Of a stretch of DNA of 64,000 bases, positions 52,245 through 60,612 are shown piece by piece. Every line of letters begins with the position of its first letter. Positions within the stretch are counted from its first letter, which is position 1. Position numbers and translations under genes: made by a program. Below the pieces are notes generated by a model, which worked only from the letters and a program-made list of their open reading frames with translations, did no database searches and was not told where the DNA came from. This DNA comes from Paraburkholderia sp. DHOC27 (GTDB lineage Bacteria; Pseudomonadota; Gammaproteobacteria; Burkholderiales; Burkholderiaceae), in the NCBI RefSeq assembly GCF_003429005.1, contig NZ_QVQV01000005.1, forward strand, positions 124,113-188,112, given 5' to 3'.

Positions 52245-53228
52245 ATGACCGATCCCAGGCAGACACCCAGCGCTCCTGAAGCAAAAGACACAGCGGACAA
52301 CACGCCCTCGCAGGGCTGTCCGTTTGGCCACGGCAGCGCGACGGGTTATGGCACAGGCACGGATGCGCATACCCGCGCAACGCCTGCCGCTGACGCCTCC
52401 GCGAGCGACGATAGCTGGCACGACGCGCAGCTCGATTTCTCGGAGTCGATGAGCTATGGCGACTACCTGTCGCTCGGTTCGATACTCAATGCTCAACACC
52501 CACTCTCGCCGGATCACAACGAGATGCTGTTCATCATCCAGCATCAGACCAGCGAACTGTGGATGAAGCTCGCGCTCTATGAATTGCGTGAAGCGCTCGG
52601 CGCCGTGCATCGCGATGCGTTGCCGCCCGCCTTCAAGATGCTGGCGCGCGTGTCGCGCATCATGGAGCAACTGGTGCAGGCGTGGAGCGTGCTCGCCACG
52701 CTGACGCCAACCGAATACACGGCGATGCGGCCTTATCTGGGCAGCTCGTCCGGCTTTCAGTCGCATCAATATCGGCAGATCGAATTCCTGCTCGGCAACA
52801 AGAATGCCTTGATGCTGAAGCCGCACGAGCATCGCCCCGATGTTCATGCGGAAGTCAAAGCCACGCTCGAAGCGCCGTCCTTCTACGACGAAGTGATTCG
52901 CCTGCTCGCGCGGCGCGGCTTTCCAATCGCGGCTGAGCGACTCGAACGAGACTGGAGCCAGCCGACCACGCACGATGCCTCCGTCGAAGCGGCATGGCTC
53001 GAGGTGTATCGCAATCCCGCGCAACATTGGGAGCTGTACGAGATGGCAGAGGAACTGGTGGACCTCGAAGATGCGTTTCGCCAGTGGAGATTCCGTCACG
53101 TGACCACGGTGGAGCGGATCATCGGTTTCAAACGCGGCACGGGAGGCACCGGCGGCGCATCGTATCTGCGAAAGATGCTGGACGTGGTGCTGTTTCCCGA
53201 GTTGTGGCACGTGCGCACCGTGCTTTGA
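52245..53228 (+). CDS. kynA: Tryptophan 2,3-dioxygenase
   Basis: The haem enzyme that opens tryptophan to N-formylkynurenine, the first step of the pathway. It has 327 residues. The core shows DFSESMSYGDYLSLGSIL (substrate site), MLFIIQHQTSELWMKLALYEL, SSGFQSHQYRQIEFLLGNK and FRHVTTVERIIGFKRGTGGTGG with the proximal His. The N-terminal 60 residues are Thr/Ser/Ala-rich with CPFGH, longer than the minimal family form of about 280. ATG 52245 has GAGGAG 8 bases upstream. It is last in kynBUA, so the operon encodes the full route to anthranilate. Confidence 0.96.
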   Translation: MTDPRQTPSAPEAKDTADNTPSQGCPFGHGSATGYGTGTDAHTRATPAADASASDDSWHDAQLDFSESMSYGDYLSLGSILNAQHPLSPDHNEMLFIIQHQTSELWMKLALYELREALGAVHRDALPPAFKMLARVSRIMEQLVQAWSVLATLTPTEYTAMRPYLGSSSGFQSHQYRQIEFLLGNKNALMLKPHEHRPDVHAEVKATLEAPSFYDEVIRLLARRGFPIAAERLERDWSQPTTHDASVEAAWLEVYRNPAQHWELYEMAEELVDLEDAFRQWRFRHVTTVERIIGFKRGTGGTGGASYLRKMLDVVLFPELWHVRTVL

Positions 53229-53442
53229 TCTTCACGCGGCGCGGCGTTGCAGCGGCCGTAATCAAGTGAAGAAAGATGACGCAAAGCGCACTAATCGCGG
53301 GGCTCGAATCACGGCATGGCACCCGTGAATATATATATTGCATACCTTACTAATATTAAAACCGGTGAGCTTCGCCAGCCACTTTGCTTAACGCGCAACA
53401 TCGCCTAACCTAGCTTGACACACAGCTTGGTTGGGGGCGCAT

Positions 53443-56400
53443 ATGCGCGCGCCAGAGAGGCGGACATCCGAATACGCCGCGACACGAGCGTTGACAGGAG
53501 CGAGATCACATGGCTGCCGGCGCTTGCCATTCACAGCCGCGATGGTCGCGCTTGCTGCCCTGAGTGCCGGACGCCATGCGCAAGCGACCGATCTCACCAG
53601 CTCCACCACGGAATACGTTTTGACGGCGGCCGGCAATCCGTACACGGTCGTCCCCGGCGCCACCATCGACACGCGTGCGCTGGGCGTCAGCGCGATGGAT
53701 GGCGAGCGCGCCAGCAGTTGGACGCTAACCAACAACGGCACCGTAGCAGGCGGCCTCTTCGCCGTGCAGTTGGCCGGCGGATTCGCCACGATCGTCAACA
53801 ACGGTTCGTTTCTGAGTCCTTACGACACAGCAATTGCGCTGTTTCACGGCGGTCAGGTGACCAATTTAGCGGGCGCCGTGGTCGCCGCCAAACTCGACGG
53901 CATCTATGCCAACGACCCCACTAGCAGCGTCACCAACGCCGGCATCATTGCTGGCGATCTGTTCGGCCTCGTCGATACGCAAAGCGGCGTGCATCTTCCT
54001 TCCGGCGGGAGCGTCGACAATCTGCCAGGCGGCATCATTCGCGGCTTTGCGTCCGGCATTCTCGCTGCCCCGGCGACGACCGTCACCAACGCGGGCCTCA
54101 TCAGTTCATCGAGCGGACCGGCGCTCGATCTGACAGCGGGTACAGGCACGACCGGCAGTGTGATCATCAACAGCGGAACGATTCGCGGCAACGGCGGCGT
54201 GGCCATTCAGTTCGGTCCCAACGACAACACCTTGCAGCTCACCAGCACGTCAGTGATCGACGGCGTGGTGCAAAGCGACCCGCAGAGCAGCACCAACACC
54301 GACACACTGATACTCGCGGGCACCGCGCCAGGCAGCTTCGATCTGGCGTCAGTGGGCCCGACTGCGCAGTACCGCGACTTCAACGTTCTCATGAAGCAGG
54401 ACGCGAGTGTCTGGACACTGACGGGAGCGAACACCGCAAATCAGGCATGGCAGATTTCAGGCGGCGCGTTGATCGTCGCCGGACAACTGACGGGTAGCAT
54501 CAATGCCGCACAAGGTGCCAACGGCGTTGCAGTGGCAGTCGAAGCGGGCGGCGCGATTCAGGCGGATAGCGGCGCCGCCGTTACGGTGAGCAACGGTAGC
54601 GTGGTGACCAATGACGGCACAATTGTCAGCCGCGCCGGCGCGGCCGTCGTCGCCGGCTCTGGCGTGTCATTGAGCAACGCCGGAACGTTGACGGGCAATG
54701 GCGTCGCCGTCAGATTCACCGGCTCGAACGATACGATGACGCTCGACACCGGCAGCATCGTTTCTGGCGACCTGAACGGCGGCAACGGAGCCGGCAACGC
54801 GCTCATCCTGCAAGGCAGCGGTACGTTAGCGAGCCCGGTCTACGGCTTCGCCACGCTCACGATGAGCGGCGCTGCCTGGACACTCAGCGGCAATGCCGCC
54901 ATGACCAGCGCAACGCGGCTCGACAGCGGCACGCTGCAACTCGACGGTGTGTTGACGGCGCCCACGGTTGCGCTCGCATCAGCCGCGGCGCTCACTGGCA
55001 CGGGCACGGTGGATGGCGCGCTGGTCGCTCACGGCACCGTGACGCCCGGCGACGCGGTTGTTCCGCAGGTCATACCAGTGAGCGTGTACGTGCCCACTCC
55101 ACTGCCGCTGTCGATCGGCACGCTCGATGTGAACGGCACGTACACGCAAAGCGCCGGCAGTCGCTACGTGCTGGAGGTCGCGCCTGGTGGCAACGACCTG
55201 ATCGACGTCAACGGTGACGCTGCGCTACAGGGTGGCACGGTCGTGGCCCGGCTGCGCGCTGCCTCGTTTTCCCTTGTCGATACGTACCGCATCCTGACCG
55301 CATCACAGGGCGTGACGGGCAGCTTCACCGCTGTCGAAACGCTCAACCCCTTCGTGCAACCCTCGCTCGTCTATGACGCAAACAACGTCTATCTACAGGT
55401 CAAACGCGGCTTTCAGAACGCAGGAGGAACGCCGAACCAGATCGCAGTGGAGGCGGCACTCGATCACGGCGTCGCAGGGATCGCCAGTCACGCGCCACCC
55501 AGCGCCGATTTCCTGACCATCGCCGCCGATCTCGTGAGCCTCGAAGGTCCGAGTGCCTACGCCGCGCTCGATCAATTGAGCGCGGAAGCTTATGCGGCGT
55601 TGCCGAACGCGCATTTCCTCGCGGCGCAAACAGACATGAATGCCATCGACGCACGACTCGTCGACACACACGGCAATCACACCTGTGCGCAGGCGGAAAT
55701 CAGCGCGCCTGGCAGCGCCGAAAACGGCATGGCATCAACCGGCGATGCACGACTGTGTTCGTGGGCAGCGATACTGGGCGACACCGCGCGGATTGGCGGT
55801 TACGACACGTGGCTCACGCAACAGATCGACATGGCGGGTGCCATTGCCGGCCTTGATTACCGCCTTACGCCACCGTTGACGCTCGGTGCTGCATTCGCCT
55901 GGCTGCACGGCAACACCTCGACCGACTCGCTGCCAGTGCACAGCGAATTTGACAGCTATCAAGCCATGCTCTATGGCAGCTATGTTCCCGGCCTCTACTG
56001 GCTCGACACGATGCTCGGCTATGCGCGCAACGATGACCAGATGAAGCGCAGCATCCTGTTCACCGATCCATCGCGCACCGCGCAAGGCGATGCCAATGGC
56101 AACCAGTATTTCGCCTCGCTGCGTACTGGCGTGGATCTGCCTGTCGGCGCAATGGGCGTGATTACGCCATTTGCCGGCCTGGAAGCGCAGTATGTCGAAC
56201 TATCGGGGTTAAACGAAACCGGCGCCGGCGCGGTTGATCTACAACTGCCAGGCAGCTCGGCAAGCGCGGTGCGCTCGCTGCTCGGTACGCAATGGCGCAA
56301 GACGTTGGCATGGGCGGGACGCCAATGGCGCTTCGATGTTCAGGCAGCGTGGGTGCACGCGTACGGCGCGCTCACACGGTCTGTGGATGCCAGTTTCAAG

Positions 56401-56583
56401 GGTGCACCTTCGAGCAGTTTCGTCGTGCATGGCAGCGGGCCGGCGCGCGACGCCGCCCAACTCGCGCTGAGCGCCAGCGTCACACTGGGCCAGCACGCTC
56501 GCGCGTTCCTGCGCTGCGGCGGTGAATTCGGCGCGCACGACAACGCCATCACAGGCGTGGCCGGCATCGCTTACCTCTGGTGA
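53443..56583 (+). CDS. Autotransporter (type Va) with beta-helix-like passenger
   Basis: A 1046-residue secreted surface protein. The N-terminus is an extended signal peptide (Arg-rich, then FTAAMVALAALSAG, cleavage near AQA at about 50). The passenger (to about 720) has many repeats of the TNxGTIxG/LSNAGTLTGNG kind that build beta-helices. A linker and an autotransporter beta-barrel (about 760-1046; GDTARIGGYDTWLTQ, YDRLTPPLTLGAAFAWLHG-like, FAGLEAQYVEL, TLGQHARAFLRCGGEFG) end in GIAYLW, with terminal Trp as barrel insertion signal. ATG 53443 has GGGGG about 7-10 bases upstream; a TTG at 53431 is possible. An adhesin role is inferred. Confidence 0.9.
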   Translation: MRAPERRTSEYAATRALTGARSHGCRRLPFTAAMVALAALSAGRHAQATDLTSSTTEYVLTAAGNPYTVVPGATIDTRALGVSAMDGERASSWTLTNNGTVAGGLFAVQLAGGFATIVNNGSFLSPYDTAIALFHGGQVTNLAGAVVAAKLDGIYANDPTSSVTNAGIIAGDLFGLVDTQSGVHLPSGGSVDNLPGGIIRGFASGILAAPATTVTNAGLISSSSGPALDLTAGTGTTGSVIINSGTIRGNGGVAIQFGPNDNTLQLTSTSVIDGVVQSDPQSSTNTDTLILAGTAPGSFDLASVGPTAQYRDFNVLMKQDASVWTLTGANTANQAWQISGGALIVAGQLTGSINAAQGANGVAVAVEAGGAIQADSGAAVTVSNGSVVTNDGTIVSRAGAAVVAGSGVSLSNAGTLTGNGVAVRFTGSNDTMTLDTGSIVSGDLNGGNGAGNALILQGSGTLASPVYGFATLTMSGAAWTLSGNAAMTSATRLDSGTLQLDGVLTAPTVALASAAALTGTGTVDGALVAHGTVTPGDAVVPQVIPVSVYVPTPLPLSIGTLDVNGTYTQSAGSRYVLEVAPGGNDLIDVNGDAALQGGTVVARLRAASFSLVDTYRILTASQGVTGSFTAVETLNPFVQPSLVYDANNVYLQVKRGFQNAGGTPNQIAVEAALDHGVAGIASHAPPSADFLTIAADLVSLEGPSAYAALDQLSAEAYAALPNAHFLAAQTDMNAIDARLVDTHGNHTCAQAEISAPGSAENGMASTGDARLCSWAAILGDTARIGGYDTWLTQQIDMAGAIAGLDYRLTPPLTLGAAFAWLHGNTSTDSLPVHSEFDSYQAMLYGSYVPGLYWLDTMLGYARNDDQMKRSILFTDPSRTAQGDANGNQYFASLRTGVDLPVGAMGVITPFAGLEAQYVELSGLNETGAGAVDLQLPGSSASAVRSLLGTQWRKTLAWAGRQWRFDVQAAWVHAYGALTRSVDASFKGAPSSSFVVHGSGPARDAAQLALSASVTLGQHARAFLRCGGEFGAHDNAITGVAGIAYLW

Positions 56584-56965
56584 CGTGAACGCCCCGCCGC
56601 TGTTGCATTCCGTTCAACGCTGCGCATCATCGTCATCGAGCGCGAGCGAGCCTGTATCGGCAAGTGCGTTGCTCGCGAGAAATTCTCTCGCGCAGCGTCG
56701 AGCCAGGTTGACGCCGCATGACATTTGCCATATTACTTAGTCTATAGGCGGCGCGTCAGTCGAGTTCGTCCAGGGCGCGCTTCAGCAGCACAACCCGCTT
56801 TGATGAACAGGAACCGGCAACAATATTTCGTAGTCCGTTTTATTCAACAATACCGGATCTATTGACGAATCCGGGTGACCGTGACGAGTGCGCATCTCAC
56901 CCTGCCAATGCCAGTCATGTGTACTCGCTTTGGTCCCGCCACCCTGACCCATTCGCGAGGCTTTC
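56584..56965. other. Intergenic region after the autotransporter
   Basis: About 380 bp. It holds one stem-loop (56674-56692) and an AT-rich stretch at 56820-56860 that may be a promoter. No gene is recognisable. Confidence 0.4.
56674..56692. terminator. Stem-loop after the autotransporter
   Basis: CGCGAGA-AATTC-TCTCGCG, a 7-bp stem with a 5-nt loop and no clear T-run, about 90 bp after the autotransporter stop. Confidence 0.35.
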
Positions 56966-57184
56966 ATGCAGTTCGACTACCGGTCGTTTCACATCAACTG
57001 CGCGCCACGCGCCACCGATGATGGATTCGTCGCACGTGCCAGCATTACCCGTGATCCTGGCGAAGGCGAACGGCGAGGTGATGCACATCAATCAGGCGAT
57101 CTCGGCACGTTTCCGGCGAAAGATACGGCCATTGCCTATGCGCGTTCGTGGGCGGTGCAATGGTGCGACGAAAACTGGGCCTAG
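56966..57184 (+). CDS. Small hypothetical protein
   Basis: A 72-residue protein I do not recognise by name. It begins MQFDYRSFHINCAPRATDDG and continues VARASITRD, ending AYARSWAVQWCDENWA. It is soluble, without signal peptide or membrane helix, and holds two cysteines and several aromatic residues. GAGG lies about 10 bases before ATG 56966, giving a fair ribosome site, and the third-base GC content fits coding. It resembles short conserved Burkholderia proteins of unknown function in its opening residues. A second small gene follows immediately. Confidence 0.6.
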   Translation: MQFDYRSFHINCAPRATDDGFVARASITRDPGEGERRGDAHQSGDLGTFPAKDTAIAYARSWAVQWCDENWA

Positions 57185-57222
57185 GCGCACGTGACGCCGC
57201 CCGCGCGACAAGCCGCGGCGCA

Positions 57223-57663
57223 ATGCGCATTGGGCGCGCCTGCGGAAGCTGCGGCCACTTCGACGATAGCGTCGACATGCCGGACTGGTTTGCGCCACCC
57301 GACTACAGCGATACCGAGGACGAACAATCGCTCGACGAAGCCTATGCGGACATCGCCATGCTGCCGCCACGTCAGCGGTTGATGCTGTGCCGCCGTCACG
57401 ACGACGACCAGTGTACGTGGATCGGCGCGCACGTCGCTGACGCGGAAGATCTGCTCTGCATCGTGACGACGAAAGACGTGCGCGAACGCATCCAGTCGAT
57501 CATCCGTGATTTTCGTGCGGGGAAACTTCGCTCGGCGGTTCTGACGGTCTGCGGCCGTGGCAACGAAAGCGTCACGCTGATATTCGGCACGCGGTCGCGC
57601 GAACATCTCACCGAACTTCTGGAGCGCATCGCGGCGGCGCGGCTCGAGTCGGTCCGGCATTGA
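57223..57663 (+). CDS. Hypothetical protein with N-terminal CxxC
   Basis: A 146-residue protein I cannot place in a family. From ATG 57223 it reads MRIGRACGSCGHFDDSVDMP, with a single CGSC pair that could bind metal or form a disulfide, then an acidic segment (DYSDTEDEQSLDEAYADIAM) and a helix-rich half (TKDVRERIQSIIRDFRAGKL, SREHLTELLERIAAARLES). Third-base GC is high throughout, supporting a real gene. The frame stays open to GTG 57148, overlapping the previous gene by 37 bp, so the start is uncertain. No signal peptide or membrane helix is seen. Confidence 0.55.
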   Translation: MRIGRACGSCGHFDDSVDMPDWFAPPDYSDTEDEQSLDEAYADIAMLPPRQRLMLCRRHDDDQCTWIGAHVADAEDLLCIVTTKDVRERIQSIIRDFRAGKLRSAVLTVCGRGNESVTLIFGTRSREHLTELLERIAAARLESVRH

Positions 57664-57748
57664 CGAATGCGCGGTGCCGCATTTGCGTCACACACGTTAC
57701 GTGTGAATTATTTAGTCATCCGTATGTTTTATGTTTACGGATCGGACA

Positions 57749-58486
57749 TTAACGCGCCGTATAACCGCCGTCGATCGGCAGCGAAACCCCGCTGATCATC
57801 GAAGACGCATCGCTCAGCAGATACAGGATCGGCTCGGCCACCTCATGCGGTTGCGCAAAGCGCCGCAGCGGAATGCCCTTCAATGCCGGTTCGCGTTTCA
57901 CTGGATCGCTCCACGCCAGCTCGGCCATCGGCGTGAGCGTCACGGTCGGATTGACGCTATTCACGCGAATGCCATGCGGTCCCAACTCGATGCACAAGGC
58001 CCGCGTGATCGCATCCATCGCCGCTTTCGAGGCGGAATAACTCAGATGATCATCCAGCGCCGCCAGTCCGGCCTGGCTCGATACGTTGACGATGCTGCCC
58101 GGGCGCTTCGCCGCGATCATTCCGCGCGCAACGTGACCCGAGATCAACGCAGCGCTGCGCGCATTCACCGCCATCACCCGATCGAAGCTCGCCGCTGTGG
58201 TGTCGATAGCCCGTTCGAGCAGCGCGACGCCCGCGCAATTGACGAGCCCGTCGAAGCCGTCGAGTTCCGTCAGCGCCTCGTCGATCGCCACCGGGTCGCC
58301 AACGTCCAGCGTCAGCGGCTCACAGCCGGTCTCCTCGGCGAGGCGCGCCAGTTCGTTGACGTTGCGCGCCGCCGCGACGACACTCGCGCCGCTCGCACAC
58401 AGCAACTCCACCGTGGCGCGGCCAATTCCGCTGGAAGCGCCTGTCACCAGAATCGAGCTGCCGGAAAAATCGAAGGTGGTCTTCAT
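57749..58486 (-). CDS. SDR dehydrogenase, L-xylulose reductase/pentitol type
   Basis: A NAD(P)-dependent short-chain dehydrogenase of 245 residues, the size and pattern of L-xylulose reductase (DCXR-like): TGASSGIGRATVELL (about 13-27), AARNVNELARLAEETGCEPL (Arg suggests NADPH), NCAGVALLERAID, catalytic Ser in NVSSQAG, Tyr and Lys in YSASKAAMDA, and GIRVNSVNPTVTLTPM. ATG 58486 begins MKTTFDFSGS; an ATG at 58561 adds unrelated sequence. It is divergent from dalD. Together they could interconvert pentitols and ketopentoses feeding xylulokinase; the substrate is inferred. Confidence 0.88.
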   Translation of the reverse strand: MKTTFDFSGSSILVTGASSGIGRATVELLCASGASVVAAARNVNELARLAEETGCEPLTLDVGDPVAIDEALTELDGFDGLVNCAGVALLERAIDTTAASFDRVMAVNARSAALISGHVARGMIAAKRPGSIVNVSSQAGLAALDDHLSYSASKAAMDAITRALCIELGPHGIRVNSVNPTVTLTPMAELAWSDPVKREPALKGIPLRRFAQPHEVAEPILYLLSDASSMISGVSLPIDGGYTAR

Positions 58487-58953
58487 GAGATCGCAGTCCG
58501 CGCAAGGTGAGTTCAGATGGAAACAGCAGTCAGTGTAGGCGGCAAACCGTTTCGCAGACAACGCGCCGTGCCACTACGCGACGGCTCGCCGATAAGCCCG
58601 CAAATCACGCTCACGCACGTTTGCCCCGCGAAAACCGCGTCTGGCGGCCTGCACATTTGATGCAGCGCAGCAGCATCGCGAACCGCCTCCACGCAACGCG
58701 GCAAGGCGCTTGCCGACCCGCCGCAACGCGCTGTCACGCCGCGCTGCGCCACCGATAGCCACGCTTGCCGCCTTGACATTCGTTTCAGCGGGTACGATCA
58801 TTCGCTCACATGCAGAGCAAATGCTCCAAAACAGAAAGCGTACGCGAATACCGCGCGAAAGACACGCGGAAGCACCACCCGGGCCACCGCAACTCAAGTG
58901 CATGGGACCAGCGTAAGCATTGCAGCGCCAACGCTGAGACATAGGAGACATCA
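58487..58953. promoter_or_regulatory. Divergent control region of the pentitol genes
   Basis: A 467-bp gap with no gene. TTGACA at 58773 is a good -35 but lacks a well-spaced -10. The inverted repeat GAGCA-AA-TGCTC at 58815-58826 is a candidate site for the SorC-type regulator encoded at the end of the locus. Confidence 0.45.
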
Positions 58954-60366
58954 ATGAACAGCGACCAGGACGGCGTCGTGAACGCCAATGTGATCTTGCA
59001 CATCGGCGCAGGATCGTTTCACCGCGCTCACCAGGCGTGGTATCTGCACAAGCTCAATGAGATCAGGCAGCCGAACGAGCCCAGTTGGGCGCTGACCGTC
59101 GGCAATATCCGCGGTGACATGAATCCGGTGCTCGAAGGGCTTGCCGCGCAGGATGGCGTCTACACGCTCGAGACCGTCACGCCCGCCGGCGAACGTGCCT
59201 ACGAGACCATTCGTTCGATCGAACGCGTGGTGCCGTGGACCGAAAGCCTCGACGGCCTGATCGCCGCCGGCGCGGATCCGGCCTGCAAGATCATTGCCTT
59301 CACCGTCACGGAAGGCGGCTACTACCTCGACGAGCACGACCGGCTCGATACGGCCAACCCCGACCTCGCCACGGATCTGAAGGGCGGCCACGTCACCATT
59401 TATGGTGCGCTCGCGGCCATCCTCGAAGCGCGCATGCAGGCCAAGGCGGGTCCGGTCACGCTGCAAAGCTGCGACAACCTGCGCAGCAACGGCGAGCGTT
59501 TCCATGCGGGCATGCGCGAGTTCCTGGAACGGCGCAACGCCACCGCACTGCTCGCCTGGTTCGATGCGAATACCACGAGCCCGAGTTCGATGGTCGATCG
59601 CATCACGCCGCGCCCTACGCCCGATGTGCGTGAGCGCGTGCTGGCTGCCACGGGGTTCGACGACGCGGTGCCCGTGATGGGCGAGGCGTTTATCCAGTGG
59701 GTGATCGAAGACCGCTTTTGCGCGGGACGTCCCGCGTGGGAACGCGTCGGCGCGGAACTGGTGGACTCGGTGGTGCCGTACGAAGAAGCGAAGATCCGCA
59801 TCCTCAATGCGACGCACAGTTGCATTGCGTGGGCCGGCACGCTGGTCGGACTCACCTATATCCACGAAGGCACGCTCGACCCGGAAATCCGCCAGTTCGC
59901 CTACGACTACGTCACGCAGGATGTGATCCCTTGTCTGACGCCGAGCCCGCTGGACCTCGCCAAGTACCGCGACGTCGTGCTGGACCGCTTCAGCAATCCG
60001 CACATTCAGGACACCAATCAGCGTGTTGCCGCGGACGGCTTCTCGAAGATTCCCGGCTTCATTGCACCCACGCTCTCGGAGTGCTTCGCGCGCGGCGTCG
60101 AACCGGCTGCCACGGCCATGTTGCCGGCGCTGTTTTTCCGTTTCCTCGATCGCTGGCAGGCCGGCAGCCTGCCTTACACGTATCAGGACGGCGTGATGGA
60201 TGAACGCGTGGCCCGCGCCTTCTTTGCCGCGCAGGATCCGTTGCAGGCGTTCTGCGGCGACCGCCTGCTGTGGGGCAGCATGGCGCAGACCCCGCATCTG
60301 GAGAAGGTGCTGCGCGGCGCGCTGGAACGCGTGGATGCGTGGCTGGTGAAGCGCAGCAAGGCGTAA
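58954..60366 (+). CDS. dalD: D-arabinitol 4-dehydrogenase
   Basis: A long-chain polyol dehydrogenase of the mannitol dehydrogenase family, 470 residues, oxidising D-arabinitol to D-xylulose with NAD. It shows LHIGAGSFHRAHQAWYLHKL (about 15-34, nucleotide fold), VTEGGYYLDEHDRLDT, QSCDNLRSNGERF and the active-site helix EEAKIRILNATHSCIAWAG with Lys, Asn and His. Similarity to Klebsiella DalD is strong over the first 200 residues, but related enzymes oxidise mannitol or sorbitol, so the substrate is a best guess. A strong stem-loop follows, before xylB. Confidence 0.9.
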   Translation: MNSDQDGVVNANVILHIGAGSFHRAHQAWYLHKLNEIRQPNEPSWALTVGNIRGDMNPVLEGLAAQDGVYTLETVTPAGERAYETIRSIERVVPWTESLDGLIAAGADPACKIIAFTVTEGGYYLDEHDRLDTANPDLATDLKGGHVTIYGALAAILEARMQAKAGPVTLQSCDNLRSNGERFHAGMREFLERRNATALLAWFDANTTSPSSMVDRITPRPTPDVRERVLAATGFDDAVPVMGEAFIQWVIEDRFCAGRPAWERVGAELVDSVVPYEEAKIRILNATHSCIAWAGTLVGLTYIHEGTLDPEIRQFAYDYVTQDVIPCLTPSPLDLAKYRDVVLDRFSNPHIQDTNQRVAADGFSKIPGFIAPTLSECFARGVEPAATAMLPALFFRFLDRWQAGSLPYTYQDGVMDERVARAFFAAQDPLQAFCGDRLLWGSMAQTPHLEKVLRGALERVDAWLVKRSKA

Positions 60367-60389
60367 TCAGCCGTAGCGCATCGCAATCG

Positions 60390-60425
60390 ACACGCCGGGC
60401 GGCTGGACGAGGCCGCCCGGCGTGT
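60390..60425 (+). terminator. Strong stem-loop between dalD and xylB
   Basis: A perfect 14-bp stem (ACACGCCGGGCGGC / GCCGCCCGGCGTGT) around an 8-nt loop starts 24 bases after dalD. There is little T-run, so it may act as a terminator, attenuator, or mRNA stabiliser. Confidence 0.6.
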
Positions 60426-60612
60426 TCATAACGAGCGCGCGCCGACGGCCCGCAGCGTCTGCGCACGGTACGTACCGGTGCTGCACCCACTTTTCGGGCC
60501 GCGGCGTCAGCCGTGTCACCCTCATTACGCCTGGGCCAGGTCATACGCTCATGGCATCGGCCGCCGTGTGCGGCTAAAGTAGCGCATCCCTAACGACGAA
60601 GGTTTCGCGCCC

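Noticed and set aside
60390..60425. Attachment site or mobile-element end suggested by the long inverted repeat after dalD
   Set aside because: No recombinase, direct repeats or composition change flank it; a transcript hairpin explains it.
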